The notes below the pieces were generated by a model. The model ran no database searches. It saw only the letters and a program-made list of their open reading frames with translations, and had not been told where the DNA came from. A stretch of DNA of 8,860 nucleotides from JAVZOV01 sp049976445 (GTDB lineage Archaea > Thermoproteota > Thermoprotei > Gearchaeales > WAQG01), in assembly GCA_049976445.1 (NCBI GenBank), contig JBMFIF010000064.1, forward strand, positions 1 to 8,860, read 5' to 3'. A program made the position numbers and the translations under genes. Numbering within the stretch: the stretch's first letter is position 1; every line of letters begins with the position of its first letter. This document shows positions 1 to 5,973 of this stretch, one piece after another.

Positions 1-30
1 CTTATGAGTTGATAATTTGATAACGTTTTC

Positions 31-165
31 TCACAGTTTTAAAACACTCCCAACTAACATATACCAAACCACATCAGCAAGCATCATGAGATTAGAGAAA
101 ACATGTGGAACGCTCCACAAAACCATGCACGAATTATGCAACAAAGCAAATTCAACATATTTCAT
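31..165 (-). CDS. possible small coupled ORF (44 aa), unknown function
   Basis: A 44-codon frame starts at an ATG that overlaps the livF stop codon in the ATGA arrangement (ATG at 165-163, livF TGA at 164-162). It ends at TGA 33-31. The predicted product begins MKYVEFALLH and has a hydrophobic C-terminal half (roughly residues 23-44, including MMLADVVWYMLVG), which could be one membrane segment. I do not recognise a family. The ATGA overlap is the usual sign of translational coupling in compact operons, and no separate promoter is visible. Against it, the frame is short, it is rich in Cys/Trp/His/Met, which is odd for a real small protein, and an overlap of this kind can arise by chance. It could simply be the untranslated tail of the liv transcript. 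Confidence 0.25.
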   Translation of the reverse strand: MKYVEFALLHNSCMVLWSVPHVFSNLMMLADVVWYMLVGSVLKL

Positions 166-854
166 ATGAACAAATATTTCCTTATAACATCAATCTCTTT
201 CAGAGCGTTCTCCTTATCATTCATATATACTACTCTGCCCCCGCTCATTATTGTTACTTTAGTAGCAATCTCTGTTATTGACCTGAACTTAGTACCTGGT
301 TCTACAATTATTATGGTTTTTCCTTTTTTCCTGAGCATATCTAGCATGTTATATATCCTTTTAATCATTATAGGCATTACACCCTCTGTTGGTTCGTCAA
401 GAAGCATTAAGTCTGTTTTTGTGAGGAGAGATCTTAGAATTGCTATTATTTTGCGTTCTCCTCCACTTAATAGATCAGCTCTTCTATTTAAAAGACCCCT
501 TATCTCAGGATAAATTTCTTCTAGAGAGCTTAGATCTATATCTTTTCTACCGGCAGCTAACAATAAGTTTTCATAAACACTCATTCCCTGAAACAGACCT
601 GCATCATCTGGTATATAAAATATCCCTAGCTTCGAGATCTCATGTGTTTTAAGATTAGATATATCCTTTCCTCTAAATAGAATTCTCCCATTTTTAGTAA
701 CTTCTAAACCCATAATAGCCTTCAATAAAGTGGTCTTTCCAACACCGTTTCTCCCCACTACAGTTAATAGATCTCCTTTATCAATAGATAGATTAATCTT
801 ATGTAGGATATGGGCTTTTCCATAGTATGCATCAAGGTTCTCTATGGATAGCAT
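162..854 (-). CDS. livF: branched-chain amino acid ABC transporter ATP-binding protein LivF
   Basis: This is one of the two cytoplasmic ATPases that power a HAAT-type amino acid importer, expected to pair with LivG under LivH/LivM. At 230 residues it has normal LivF length. Visible motifs are Walker A GRNGVGKT (34-41), the ABC signature LSGGERK (129-135), and Walker B LMLLDEP (149-155) followed by TEG. The Q-loop region reads YIPDDAGLF (80-88) where LivF proteins usually have VPEGRxLF. The segment that usually reads VEQN in LivF (the H-loop position) reads VEPG (184-187), so the switch region is unusual. The ATG lies 2 nt after the livG stop, and GGTG inside the last livG codons serves as ribosome-binding site. 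It is the last clear gene of the operon. Family assignment is secure; the substrate is inferred only from family membership. Confidence 0.93.
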   Translation of the reverse strand: MLSIENLDAYYGKAHILHKINLSIDKGDLLTVVGRNGVGKTTLLKAIMGLEVTKNGRILFRGKDISNLKTHEISKLGIFYIPDDAGLFQGMSVYENLLLAAGRKDIDLSSLEEIYPEIRGLLNRRADLLSGGERKIIAILRSLLTKTDLMLLDEPTEGVMPIMIKRIYNMLDMLRKKGKTIIIVEPGTKFRSITEIATKVTIMSGGRVVYMNDKENALKEIDVIRKYLFI

Positions 855-856
855 TT

Positions 857-1567
857 CTAAACACCTAGATAGATTTCCCTAACATACTTATTCTCAGCTA
901 TTTCATCAGGAGTTCCGCTTGCTAGTACTTCTCCTTTATTCATCACAATGATTCTCTTGGATATACTAAAAACTACATCCATGTCATGTTCTACGAGTAC
1001 GATTGGAATATTTCTCTCAAGATCCCTTATCAAGCTAATAACTAAATTTTTCTCATCAGTATTAAGCCCTGCAATTGGTTCATCTAGCAGTAAAAGCTTA
1101 GGCTTTGTAGTTGTAGCCACAGCCATTTCGACAATCCTCTGTATACCATGAGGAAGCTTGTATATTTCAGTATCCTTGTAATCCTCAAGATGGAATTTAC
1201 TCAATACATGACTGACATCTACATTATTGCCTCCTCTTGATAGAGAGGCTACAAGTAGATTCTGATATACAGTCATGCTTCCCAGGAGATTAATGACCTG
1301 AAAGGTTCTGGAGATTCCCAACCTTACTATCTTATTTGGTTGCAAACCGGTTATATCTCTACCCATGAAATAAACCCGACCTGATTCTGGTTTCAGCTTT
1401 CCTGTGATTACATTGATAAGGGTTGTTTTACCGGCACCATTTGGACCTATTATCGAGGTTATACCATCACTAGCTATAGATAAATTTACCTTGTTCAATG
1501 CTGTGAAACCGCCGAATTTCTTTACTAGGTTCTCAACTCTAAGTATCTCTTTCTTCTTACCCTCCAT
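857..1567 (-). CDS. livG: branched-chain amino acid ABC transporter ATP-binding protein LivG
   Basis: This is the second cytoplasmic ATPase of the importer. At 236 residues it is a little shorter than the usual roughly 250. Motifs are Walker A GPNGAGKT (41-48), the Q-loop SRTFQ (Gln90), Walker B LLLLDEP (158-164) followed by AGLN, and the H-loop VEHD (His194). The signature reads LPHGIQR (138-144) instead of the common LSYGQQR, and the following helix (EMAVATTTKPK) lacks the usual ARAL sequence. The catalytic Glu163 and His194 are kept, so ATPase activity is still plausible. The ATG lies 43 nt inside the end of livM. It is preferred because the frame starts right at the family N-terminus (LRVENLVKKFGG), GGTGG sits about 8 nt upstream, and no later start precedes this conserved strand. 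It is followed 2 nt later by livF. Confidence 0.93.
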   Translation of the reverse strand: MEGKKKEILRVENLVKKFGGFTALNKVNLSIASDGITSIIGPNGAGKTTLINVITGKLKPESGRVYFMGRDITGLQPNKIVRLGISRTFQVINLLGSMTVYQNLLVASLSRGGNNVDVSHVLSKFHLEDYKDTEIYKLPHGIQRIVEMAVATTTKPKLLLLDEPIAGLNTDEKNLVISLIRDLERNIPIVLVEHDMDVVFSISKRIIVMNKGEVLASGTPDEIAENKYVREIYLGV

Positions 1568-2490
1568 ATTTTATCCACCACTTCTAAAATACCTCCTTTA
1601 GATCCTAAAATTAATGCAACAAGAATTGATCCTAGGATTAATTGCCATATATCAGCTATTCTTGCAGCATAAGTTGTTAAAATTATAAATATTAGAGATC
1701 CCAGTATTGGTCCAGTAAAAAATCTAGTTCCACCTATGAGAGTTGCTACTAAGGGTTCTGCGCTTGTAGTCCAATAGGCTAATTCAGGCGTTACAACTCC
1801 CATTAGAAGTGCGTATAAAGCACCAGAAATCCCAGCTGTAAATCCAGATATTAGGAAAGCAATTATTCTCAACTTAAAAACTGAGTGTCCAGTAAATGGT
1901 ACAAAGTCCTCATTGACACCAAGACTTCTTATTAAGAGACCGTATCTAGATCTGTGAAGTATATATAGTGAGACAAGAATAAGGAGGAAAAAGATGTATA
2001 TATAATAATATCTAGTTACAAAATCCAGTATATTTATTATAGCACCATTCCTAGGAATCCCTGATATTCCATCACTACCTCCGGTAATGCCTCTCCATTT
2101 AAGAAGAAGCGCATATAAGAGCATACCAAAGGCTAGTGTTAACATTGAAAAGTATATTTTACTGTGTCTTAGTGTTAATAACCCAACTATTAGTGCTAGA
2201 ATCAGAGATATAATTCCAGCTACTATGGTTCCAATTAGAGGATCTCTAAATATATTTAATGTGAATAGTGCTAAGCTATAAGCACCAACAGCATAAAATA
2301 ATGCATGTCCAAAGCTTAAAAGCCCAGCATATCCGAATAATATGTTATAAGATAATGAGAATATGGAGAATATCATAAATAATGAAGCCATATACATATA
2401 GAATGGCTCTCTAAAGATAGGTATAAGAACTAGCAATATTGCTATGATAAGTATCCCATAGAACTCCAGATTAGCAGTAAACCTTTCCAT
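1525..2490 (-). CDS. livM: branched-chain amino acid ABC transporter permease LivM
   Basis: This is one of two membrane permease subunits that form the translocation pore with LivH. The 321 residues form about eight to ten hydrophobic helices. The LivM hallmark is present near residues 50-75 (ILFGYAGLLSFGHALFYAVG, close to the usual LGYAGQLSLGHAAF). A C-terminal permease block follows, with TGHSVFKLRIIAFLISG, then GALYALLMGVVTPE and IGGTRFFTGPILGS. The C-terminus is basic (KIWRVRRKRYLELRT). The ATG is 6 nt after the livH stop, with GTGAT just upstream as a weak ribosome-binding site. The last 43 nt overlap livG, longer than the other junctions in this operon and suggestive of translational coupling. 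Family assignment is firm; substrate specificity lies mainly in the binding protein and is not predictable here. Confidence 0.92.
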   Translation of the reverse strand: MERFTANLEFYGILIIAILLVLIPIFREPFYMYMASLFMIFSIFSLSYNILFGYAGLLSFGHALFYAVGAYSLALFTLNIFRDPLIGTIVAGIISLILALIVGLLTLRHSKIYFSMLTLAFGMLLYALLLKWRGITGGSDGISGIPRNGAIINILDFVTRYYYIYIFFLLILVSLYILHRSRYGLLIRSLGVNEDFVPFTGHSVFKLRIIAFLISGFTAGISGALYALLMGVVTPELAYWTTSAEPLVATLIGGTRFFTGPILGSLIFIILTTYAARIADIWQLILGSILVALILGSKGGILEVVDKIWRVRRKRYLELRT

Positions 2491-2496
2491 ATCAAA

Positions 2497-3360
2497 TCAC
2501 TTTTCCCCAAATATACCCTGAGGCCTTATCAGAAGTGATATAACCATTATGAGATATATGAGAAGAAGATCGATCTCTGGGAAATATAATGTGAATAGGC
2601 TCTCTGAAACTCCAATTATTATAGATGATATGAATGCCCCAGTTAAATGTCCTAGACCAGCTATAACAGTTACAATAAAAGCAGAAATTATTAAAAAATC
2701 TCCTAATCCAGGCCCTACTGGTGAGAAGGCAACCATGAGACTGCCTCCTAAACCAGCTATGAGACTTCCTAGGAAAAATACAGAGGCATATATAGTGCTG
2801 GTATTTATCCCAAGAGATTCAGCCATCTCAGGTCTTCTCCATGTAGCTCTTACACGCAAACCCCACACGGTTCTATTTATAAGAATTACTATGAATAGAT
2901 ATACAATAAACCCAGTAGCGATTATTAACAACATGTATAGTGGATATACTCTACCAAAGATAGCTATATCAATATCAAGATTTTTAGGAAGTTGAATAGA
3001 GATAGGAAGTTTCCCCCACAAGATCTTCGTCGCATCGTTAATAATAAGACTTACTGCAAAAGTCATTAAAAGCTGGTATGTAACATCTATTTTATATAGA
3101 GGCTTAAGAAGAAGCCTTTCTACAACTAGACCAATGAAGCCTACACCTATAGAGGCCATTATAACAGATGACCAGAAGTCTCCTGTAAAAATATAGAATG
3201 TATAAGCCAGATATCCACCTAAAACTAAGAAGACTGCCTGTGAGAAGTTAACAACCCTAAGAACCCCAAAGATAATAGTAAGTCCAGAGGCTATTAGCCA
3301 ATATATTGAAGCTCTATATAAGCCAACGAATAGTTGATAAAAAATAGATGCTAAATCCAC
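2497..3360 (-). CDS. livH: branched-chain amino acid ABC transporter permease LivH
   Basis: This is the partner permease of LivM. The 287 residues match LivH length and are hydrophobic throughout, with about eight predicted helices. The N-terminal hallmark SGLTIIFGVLRVVNFSQAVF (residues 25-44) corresponds to the family LGLTLIFGVMRVINFAHG, with Ser-Gln in place of Ala-His in the NFAHG motif. A cytoplasmic loop of the EAA-like type lies around TWRRPEMAESLGINTSTIYA, and the protein ends RPQGIFGEK, typical of LivH. The start is GTG at 3360; AGGGAT lies about 9 nt upstream, and no better in-frame start precedes the first helix. It begins 13 nt after the livK stop and ends 6 nt before livM, so it sits mid-operon. 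Confidence 0.92.
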   Translation of the reverse strand: MDLASIFYQLFVGLYRASIYWLIASGLTIIFGVLRVVNFSQAVFLVLGGYLAYTFYIFTGDFWSSVIMASIGVGFIGLVVERLLLKPLYKIDVTYQLLMTFAVSLIINDATKILWGKLPISIQLPKNLDIDIAIFGRVYPLYMLLIIATGFIVYLFIVILINRTVWGLRVRATWRRPEMAESLGINTSTIYASVFFLGSLIAGLGGSLMVAFSPVGPGLGDFLIISAFIVTVIAGLGHLTGAFISSIIIGVSESLFTLYFPEIDLLLIYLIMVISLLIRPQGIFGEK

Positions 3361-3373
3361 TTACGATCCCTTA

Positions 3374-4738
3374 CTAACTGATAAATGGTATCTTATAATC
3401 AGGAGGAGATCTATAGTATAGGAAAGCTGGAACAGCTCTTATATCTGTTAATACTGGAACATCACCATTTACATTCAATGTATCTCCAGAGATCTTTCCA
3501 TAAGGTACATCATATACAGCCTGATGATCTTGAGGTCTTATCCATCTAACACCTGCTGGGGATATTAGAACCATATTTTCCATTGTCTTAATTAATGAAT
3601 CCAGATCCAGTGATCCAGCTTTTTCAATAGCAGTTTTGATCATATATATAGCAGTATAAGTAGTCTCTGAAGAATATGCTGGAAGTTTACCCCACCTCTT
3701 AACAAAAGCATTAACAAATCCCTTATTAACATCGGTTGGCGGATAGAACCATACATATCTACCACTTACCCAAGTCCCATAATCAAGCTTCGGGTAGTTT
3801 TTACCAAGTCCATATGCAACGTCCATTGAGTAGCCCAGGGGATTAATTGCAGCCTTTATCTTCTTATACAGACCTAGCTCCATAGCCTGCTTATGAAGTG
3901 TTATAAGCTCGATGGCCCAGTTGGCTGTAAAGAGTCCCTCTGCATCTGTAGCCATAACCGCACTAATCCATTTAGTGAAATCCGTAGTTCCAGGTGATGG
4001 ATTCCATTGCTCAGAGACAAACTCTACATCAGGTCTAAGAGCCTTAAGTGCTGTTTTGAAGAAGTCCCAAGAGACTCTTCCATACTCGTAGTCAGGGTTT
4101 ATCCCAGCCCATTTCTTTATAGGTAGATCCTTTGCTATCCATGCAGCAAGAATGCCATCTTGGTATACAGGAACAGACACCCTGAATATATGTTTTATTC
4201 CCTGCTTATATACAAGTTCCTCTGTTGCTCTATGTGTTGCTGCATGCGTAAAAATTATTATTTTATTGAGTTCAGGCATTATAGGTCCTACTTTCATAGC
4301 ATTACCACTTGAATCAATACCCACAAGGAAATCGACATTCTCCTGTTCAACTAACTCCCTAGTTTGTTTAACCACATCTGCAGCCTCATCTCTAATTGAT
4401 AGTTCGATCTTGCTTCCCAGAATACCTCCTGCAGAGTTTATCTCCTCTGCAGCTAATCTTGCTCCCTGCTCAATGAATGTCCCATAAGTAGCCCATGTAC
4501 CGCTCCTAATCCCCAGAACTCCTATCTTAATAGTATCTTTAGGTAGTTTCGTAACAGCTGTTTCTGTCTTAGTCACAGTTGTTGTAACTGTTACTGCTCC
4601 TCCAGGTTGTGTTACCGTTGTTGTAACTTCTCTAACTTTCTCAGGTGCAAGTTTTAAACCACCTGAGACACCTACCGCCAGTCCTATAACACCTGCACCA
4701 ATTACTTTTAACAATGATCTTCGAGTTTCATTAACCAT
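3374..4738 (-). CDS. livK: branched-chain amino acid-type ABC transporter substrate-binding protein (Peripla_BP_6 fold)
   Basis: This is the extracytoplasmic solute-binding protein of the importer, 454 residues. The N-terminus has a Tat-like signal, TRRSLLK (residues 5-11), followed by a hydrophobic stretch to about residue 27. A Thr/Val-rich linker (about 38-63) follows, resembling the stalks that tether archaeal binding proteins at the membrane. The type I periplasmic-binding fold runs from about 69 to 440. It opens with DTIKIGVLG, then QGARLAAEEINSAGGILGSK, the usual lobe-1 motif of LivJ/LivK/AmiC-like proteins. The ligand could be branched-chain amino acids, other amino acids, or amides/urea; the family alone does not decide. 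It is the first gene of the operon. The ATG at 4738 is supported by a TATA box 35 bp upstream, which would leave a leader of about 10-15 nt. GGGGT upstream is only a weak ribosome-binding site. Confidence 0.9.
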   Translation of the reverse strand: MVNETRRSLLKVIGAGVIGLAVGVSGGLKLAPEKVREVTTTVTQPGGAVTVTTTVTKTETAVTKLPKDTIKIGVLGIRSGTWATYGTFIEQGARLAAEEINSAGGILGSKIELSIRDEAADVVKQTRELVEQENVDFLVGIDSSGNAMKVGPIMPELNKIIIFTHAATHRATEELVYKQGIKHIFRVSVPVYQDGILAAWIAKDLPIKKWAGINPDYEYGRVSWDFFKTALKALRPDVEFVSEQWNPSPGTTDFTKWISAVMATDAEGLFTANWAIELITLHKQAMELGLYKKIKAAINPLGYSMDVAYGLGKNYPKLDYGTWVSGRYVWFYPPTDVNKGFVNAFVKRWGKLPAYSSETTYTAIYMIKTAIEKAGSLDLDSLIKTMENMVLISPAGVRWIRPQDHQAVYDVPYGKISGDTLNVNGDVPVLTDIRAVPAFLYYRSPPDYKIPFIS

Positions 4739-4772
4739 CAGAATACCCCAAGTATATTATGTTTTTGTAACG

Positions 4773-4780
4773 TATATAAA
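4773..4780 (-). promoter_or_regulatory. TATA box of the liv operon
   Basis: On the minus strand this reads TTTATATA, a match to the archaeal TATA consensus. Transcription would begin about 25 bp downstream, near 4750, giving a short leader before the livK ATG at 4738. It lies only 18 bp from the outer tip of the left inverted repeat (4798), so the core promoter survived the insertion but any regulatory sites further upstream were replaced by element sequence. Confidence 0.7.
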
Positions 4781-4797
4781 GTTATAGTTGTTCGATA

Positions 4798-4847
4798 AGA
4801 GACTGTCCACATAAGCTTTATGTGAGTTTGTGGTAATATTTGCAGTG
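4798..4847 (+). repeat. left terminal inverted repeat
   Basis: A 50-bp arm pairing with 6007-6056; mismatches fall at arm positions 14, 34, 39, 42, 46 and 47. The first 18 bases, AGAGACTGTCCACATAAG, also occur in direct orientation at 5974-5991. Confidence 0.85.
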
Positions 4848-4956
4848 TGGCACTATGAACATCTTTGAACACCCCAAACAACCCAACACAAAAGAAACAC
4901 GCTCTTAAGTAAGATTTTTGTGGCTGTACCTCCTATACTTTCCTATGGAAATCCTA

Positions 4957-4977
4957 ACACTCCTGTCAAGCGAGTGT
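4957..4977 (+). other. small hairpin in the noncoding half of the element
   Basis: ACACTC at 4957-4962 and GAGTGT at 4972-4977 form a 6-bp stem with a 9-nt loop. No reading frame with recognisable features covers this stretch. It lies upstream of the TATA-like box at 4994-5001, so it could be part of a longer structured RNA, a protein-binding site, or chance. Confidence 0.3.
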
Positions 4978-4993
4978 AAGAGCAACAACCATC

Positions 4994-5001
4994 TTTATAA
5001 A
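4994..5001 (+). promoter_or_regulatory. TATA-like box inside the element
   Basis: TTTATAAA fits the archaeal TATA consensus and lies in a 10-bp palindrome, CTTTATAAAG (4993-5002), so it could work in either direction. On the plus strand transcription would start near 5022-5026. What follows is not an evident gene but hairpins ending in a terminator-like structure, so the box may drive a short RNA. Confidence 0.4.
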
Positions 5002-5022
5002 GTTTATTCTCTTTCGCATCTT

Positions 5023-5099
5023 TCGAATGTTTGTCCTCCTTTCTCATATGTAAGAAAGGTTAGAGGTCAGGGCCGGAGTAAACTCCTTTTTTCTTTTTT
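5023..5099 (+). ncRNA. candidate short structured RNA of the element
   Basis: Starting about 25 bp after a TATA-like box, this stretch contains a bulged hairpin. CTTTCT (5039-5044) pairs with AGAAAG (5053-5058), C5038 pairs with G5059, and CCT (5035-5037) pairs with AGG (5064-5066) past a small bulge. It then ends with a second hairpin and T-tract (5075-5099). It has promoter-like, structured and terminator-like parts in the right order within 110 bp, and no convincing coding frame. No known RNA family is recognised. It could be an RNA product of the element, a leader of the HNH gene, or just folded DNA of the element end. Confidence 0.3.
5075..5099 (+). terminator. hairpin plus T-tract terminator
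   Basis: GGAG (5075-5078) and CTCC (5083-5086) form a short stem, followed by T6-C-T6. Archaeal RNA polymerase terminates on T-tracts even without a strong stem. The T-tract is also part of the left arm of a larger inverted repeat. Its partner arm (5198-5219) is T-rich on the minus strand, so the pair could stop transcripts from both directions, including read-through from the trp side. Confidence 0.5.
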
Positions 5100-5118
5100 C
5101 CAAAAGAGCTATAAGGAT

Positions 5119-5137
5119 GAAAGAATAATATTCTTTC
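5119..5137. repeat. 19-bp palindrome A (GAAAGAATAATATTCTTTC)
   Basis: Perfect dyad of 9+1+9 bases; the symmetry extends by AT on each side to 23 bp (5117-5139). It resembles a dimeric protein-binding site or an 8-bp hairpin with a 3-base loop. It sits in the left arm of the large inverted repeat and has a near twin at 5166-5184. Confidence 0.7.
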
Positions 5138-5165
5138 ATTTCGCTTGACAATAGTTAATAGAAAC

Positions 5166-5184
5166 GAAACAATAATATTGTTTC
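5166..5184. repeat. 19-bp palindrome B (GAAACAATAATATTGTTTC)
   Basis: Perfect dyad of 9+1+9 bases. It differs from palindrome A at only two positions, the 5th and 15th, and these change together (G/C in A, C/G in B), so each copy keeps its own symmetry. It lies about 47 bp upstream of the putative HNH-gene TATA box, suitable for an operator-like pair with palindrome A. Confidence 0.7.
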
Positions 5185-5230
5185 ATCCTCATAGCTTTTT
5201 GAAAAAAGAAAAAAAGAAGTGCATACTATC

Positions 5231-5240
5231 TAAAAATATA
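5231..5240 (+). promoter_or_regulatory. putative TATA box of the HNH gene
   Basis: TAAAAATATA lies about 50 bp upstream of the ATG at 5289. A start near 5262 would give a leader of about 27 nt containing the GGGGGA ribosome-binding site at 5275-5280. The match to the TATA consensus is only moderate. Confidence 0.4.
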
Positions 5241-5288
5241 TGATAAACAATAGAAAGCTTCATAGATCGTTTATGGGGGAACAAAAAT

Positions 5289-5942
5289 ATGCGATGTAAG
5301 AGGTGTGGTAAGGAGCTTGATCCATTTAGGGCGCCATCCACAAAATATTGTTGGGGCTGCTCACTCATCGTTAAAAGGGAAAGAGCAAAGAAGACTAGGG
5401 AGTCTCGGAGGGCTAGAGGTAGGGCAAGTAGAAGAAGTGCCAAACTTGGGGACAAATGTAAGTATTGTGGTTACTCTATCCCCCATGCACTAGAGTTTTC
5501 TCATGAAGTAAATGATTTTCTATGTAAAAACTGTCATGCAGCAGAACATGGAAAAGGATTACATCTATCACCCACACAACTGTTTCTTGCGTTGTACGAA
5601 CCACCGCTTAACTGTTTCCTTTGTTCTGGACCAGGATTAGAGAAGCATCATATAGTTCCTAGGTCATGGATGGGGGAAGTGTTAGGTGATAAAAATATTA
5701 TGATTTTGTGCGGCAACTGCCATGCAATAATAACGAAGTTGGGCGAAAGGTGGTTTAAACTCTGGTTTACTCAATACTACAAAAATCATGGCACTTATAA
5801 ATCATGGAGTTACGATATGGTTATTAGTTCGTCGCCTACTATCCAACATGAAATTTTGCTACACTTCTACTGGTGGCTAAAGGACAGATGGAAGGAAATA
5901 TTGGAGAAGTTGAGGAGGGGTGATGAAACGCTCACTTTATAA
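5289..5942 (+). CDS. zinc-ribbon/HNH endonuclease-like protein of the element
   Basis: A 217-residue protein with three Cys/His modules. Module 1 is a zinc ribbon (Cys3, Cys6, Cys21, Cys24). A very basic linker follows (about 29-52, with many Arg/Lys). Module 2 has Cys57-x2-Cys60, His72, then LCKNCHAAEH (Cys79, Cys82, His83, His87) and resembles a shortened HNH core. Module 3 is the best HNH match: Cys109-x2-Cys112, LEKHHIVPRS with His120/His121, Asn136, then LCGNCH (Cys141, Cys144, His145). A Trp/Tyr-rich C-terminal region follows (about 155-205). HNH proteins are metal-dependent DNA nucleases, seen in homing endonucleases, restriction enzymes and mobile elements; DNA nicking or cleavage is an inference here. 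ATG 5289 is favoured by GGGGGA 9 nt upstream and by the ribbon beginning at residue 3. It runs opposite to all its neighbours and is the only clear gene between the inverted repeats. Confidence 0.8.
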   Translation: MRCKRCGKELDPFRAPSTKYCWGCSLIVKRERAKKTRESRRARGRASRRSAKLGDKCKYCGYSIPHALEFSHEVNDFLCKNCHAAEHGKGLHLSPTQLFLALYEPPLNCFLCSGPGLEKHHIVPRSWMGEVLGDKNIMILCGNCHAIITKLGERWFKLWFTQYYKNHGTYKSWSYDMVISSSPTIQHEILLHFYWWLKDRWKEILEKLRRGDETLTL

Positions 5943-5944
5943 AG

Positions 5945-5961
5945 TTATATTTCTCTCTTTT
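5945..5961 (+). terminator. pyrimidine-rich tract after the HNH gene
   Basis: A T/C-rich run begins 3 nt after the HNH stop codon and could act as an archaeal T-tract terminator. No stem is visible, so support is weak. Confidence 0.3.
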
Positions 5962-5973
5962 GATTTAGAAAAT

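Larger units (their letters stand above)
5083..5219. repeat. large imperfect inverted repeat inside the element
   Basis: Arms 5083-5127 and 5176-5219 are inverted copies about 45 bases long with a few mismatches and one single-base gap. Each has the order pyrimidine-rich tract, AAAA, AGCTATnAGGATGAAA, then a palindrome. They enclose about 48 bp. The whole could form a cruciform or long RNA hairpin directly upstream of the HNH gene promoter. It may be a nested miniature element, a bidirectional terminator, or an operator region for the HNH gene. Confidence 0.7.

Noticed and set aside
1..60. Repeat-like AT-rich text with TTGATAA-type words at the left edge, considered as a CRISPR or regulatory repeat
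   Set aside because: There is no regular spacing and no second copy in the window.
105..118. GTGGA/TCCAC hairpin downstream of livF as an operon terminator
   Set aside because: The stem is only 5 bp and no strong T-tract follows on the minus strand; it also lies inside the possible small ORF.
103..513. Plus-strand frame of 136 codons at the left end
   Set aside because: It runs antisense across livF, whose ABC motifs are clear; its composition is that of a shadow frame.
2549..2995. Plus-strand 148-codon frame inside livH
   Set aside because: Shadow of the livH coding frame, with no independent features.
4918..5148. Plus-strand 76-codon frame in the left half of the element
   Set aside because: It needs a TTG start with no ribosome-binding site, has no recognisable motif, and runs through the hairpins and T-tract terminator.
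4848..5290. tRNA, box C/D RNA or transposase remnant in the noncoding half of the element
   Set aside because: No cloverleaf with a T-loop, no paired C and D boxes, and no frame with transposase-like residues could be found by eye.
5189..5455. Minus-strand frame overlapping the start of the HNH gene
   Set aside because: It is antisense to the Cys-rich N-terminus of the HNH protein, which has clear zinc-binding motifs and an upstream ribosome-binding site.
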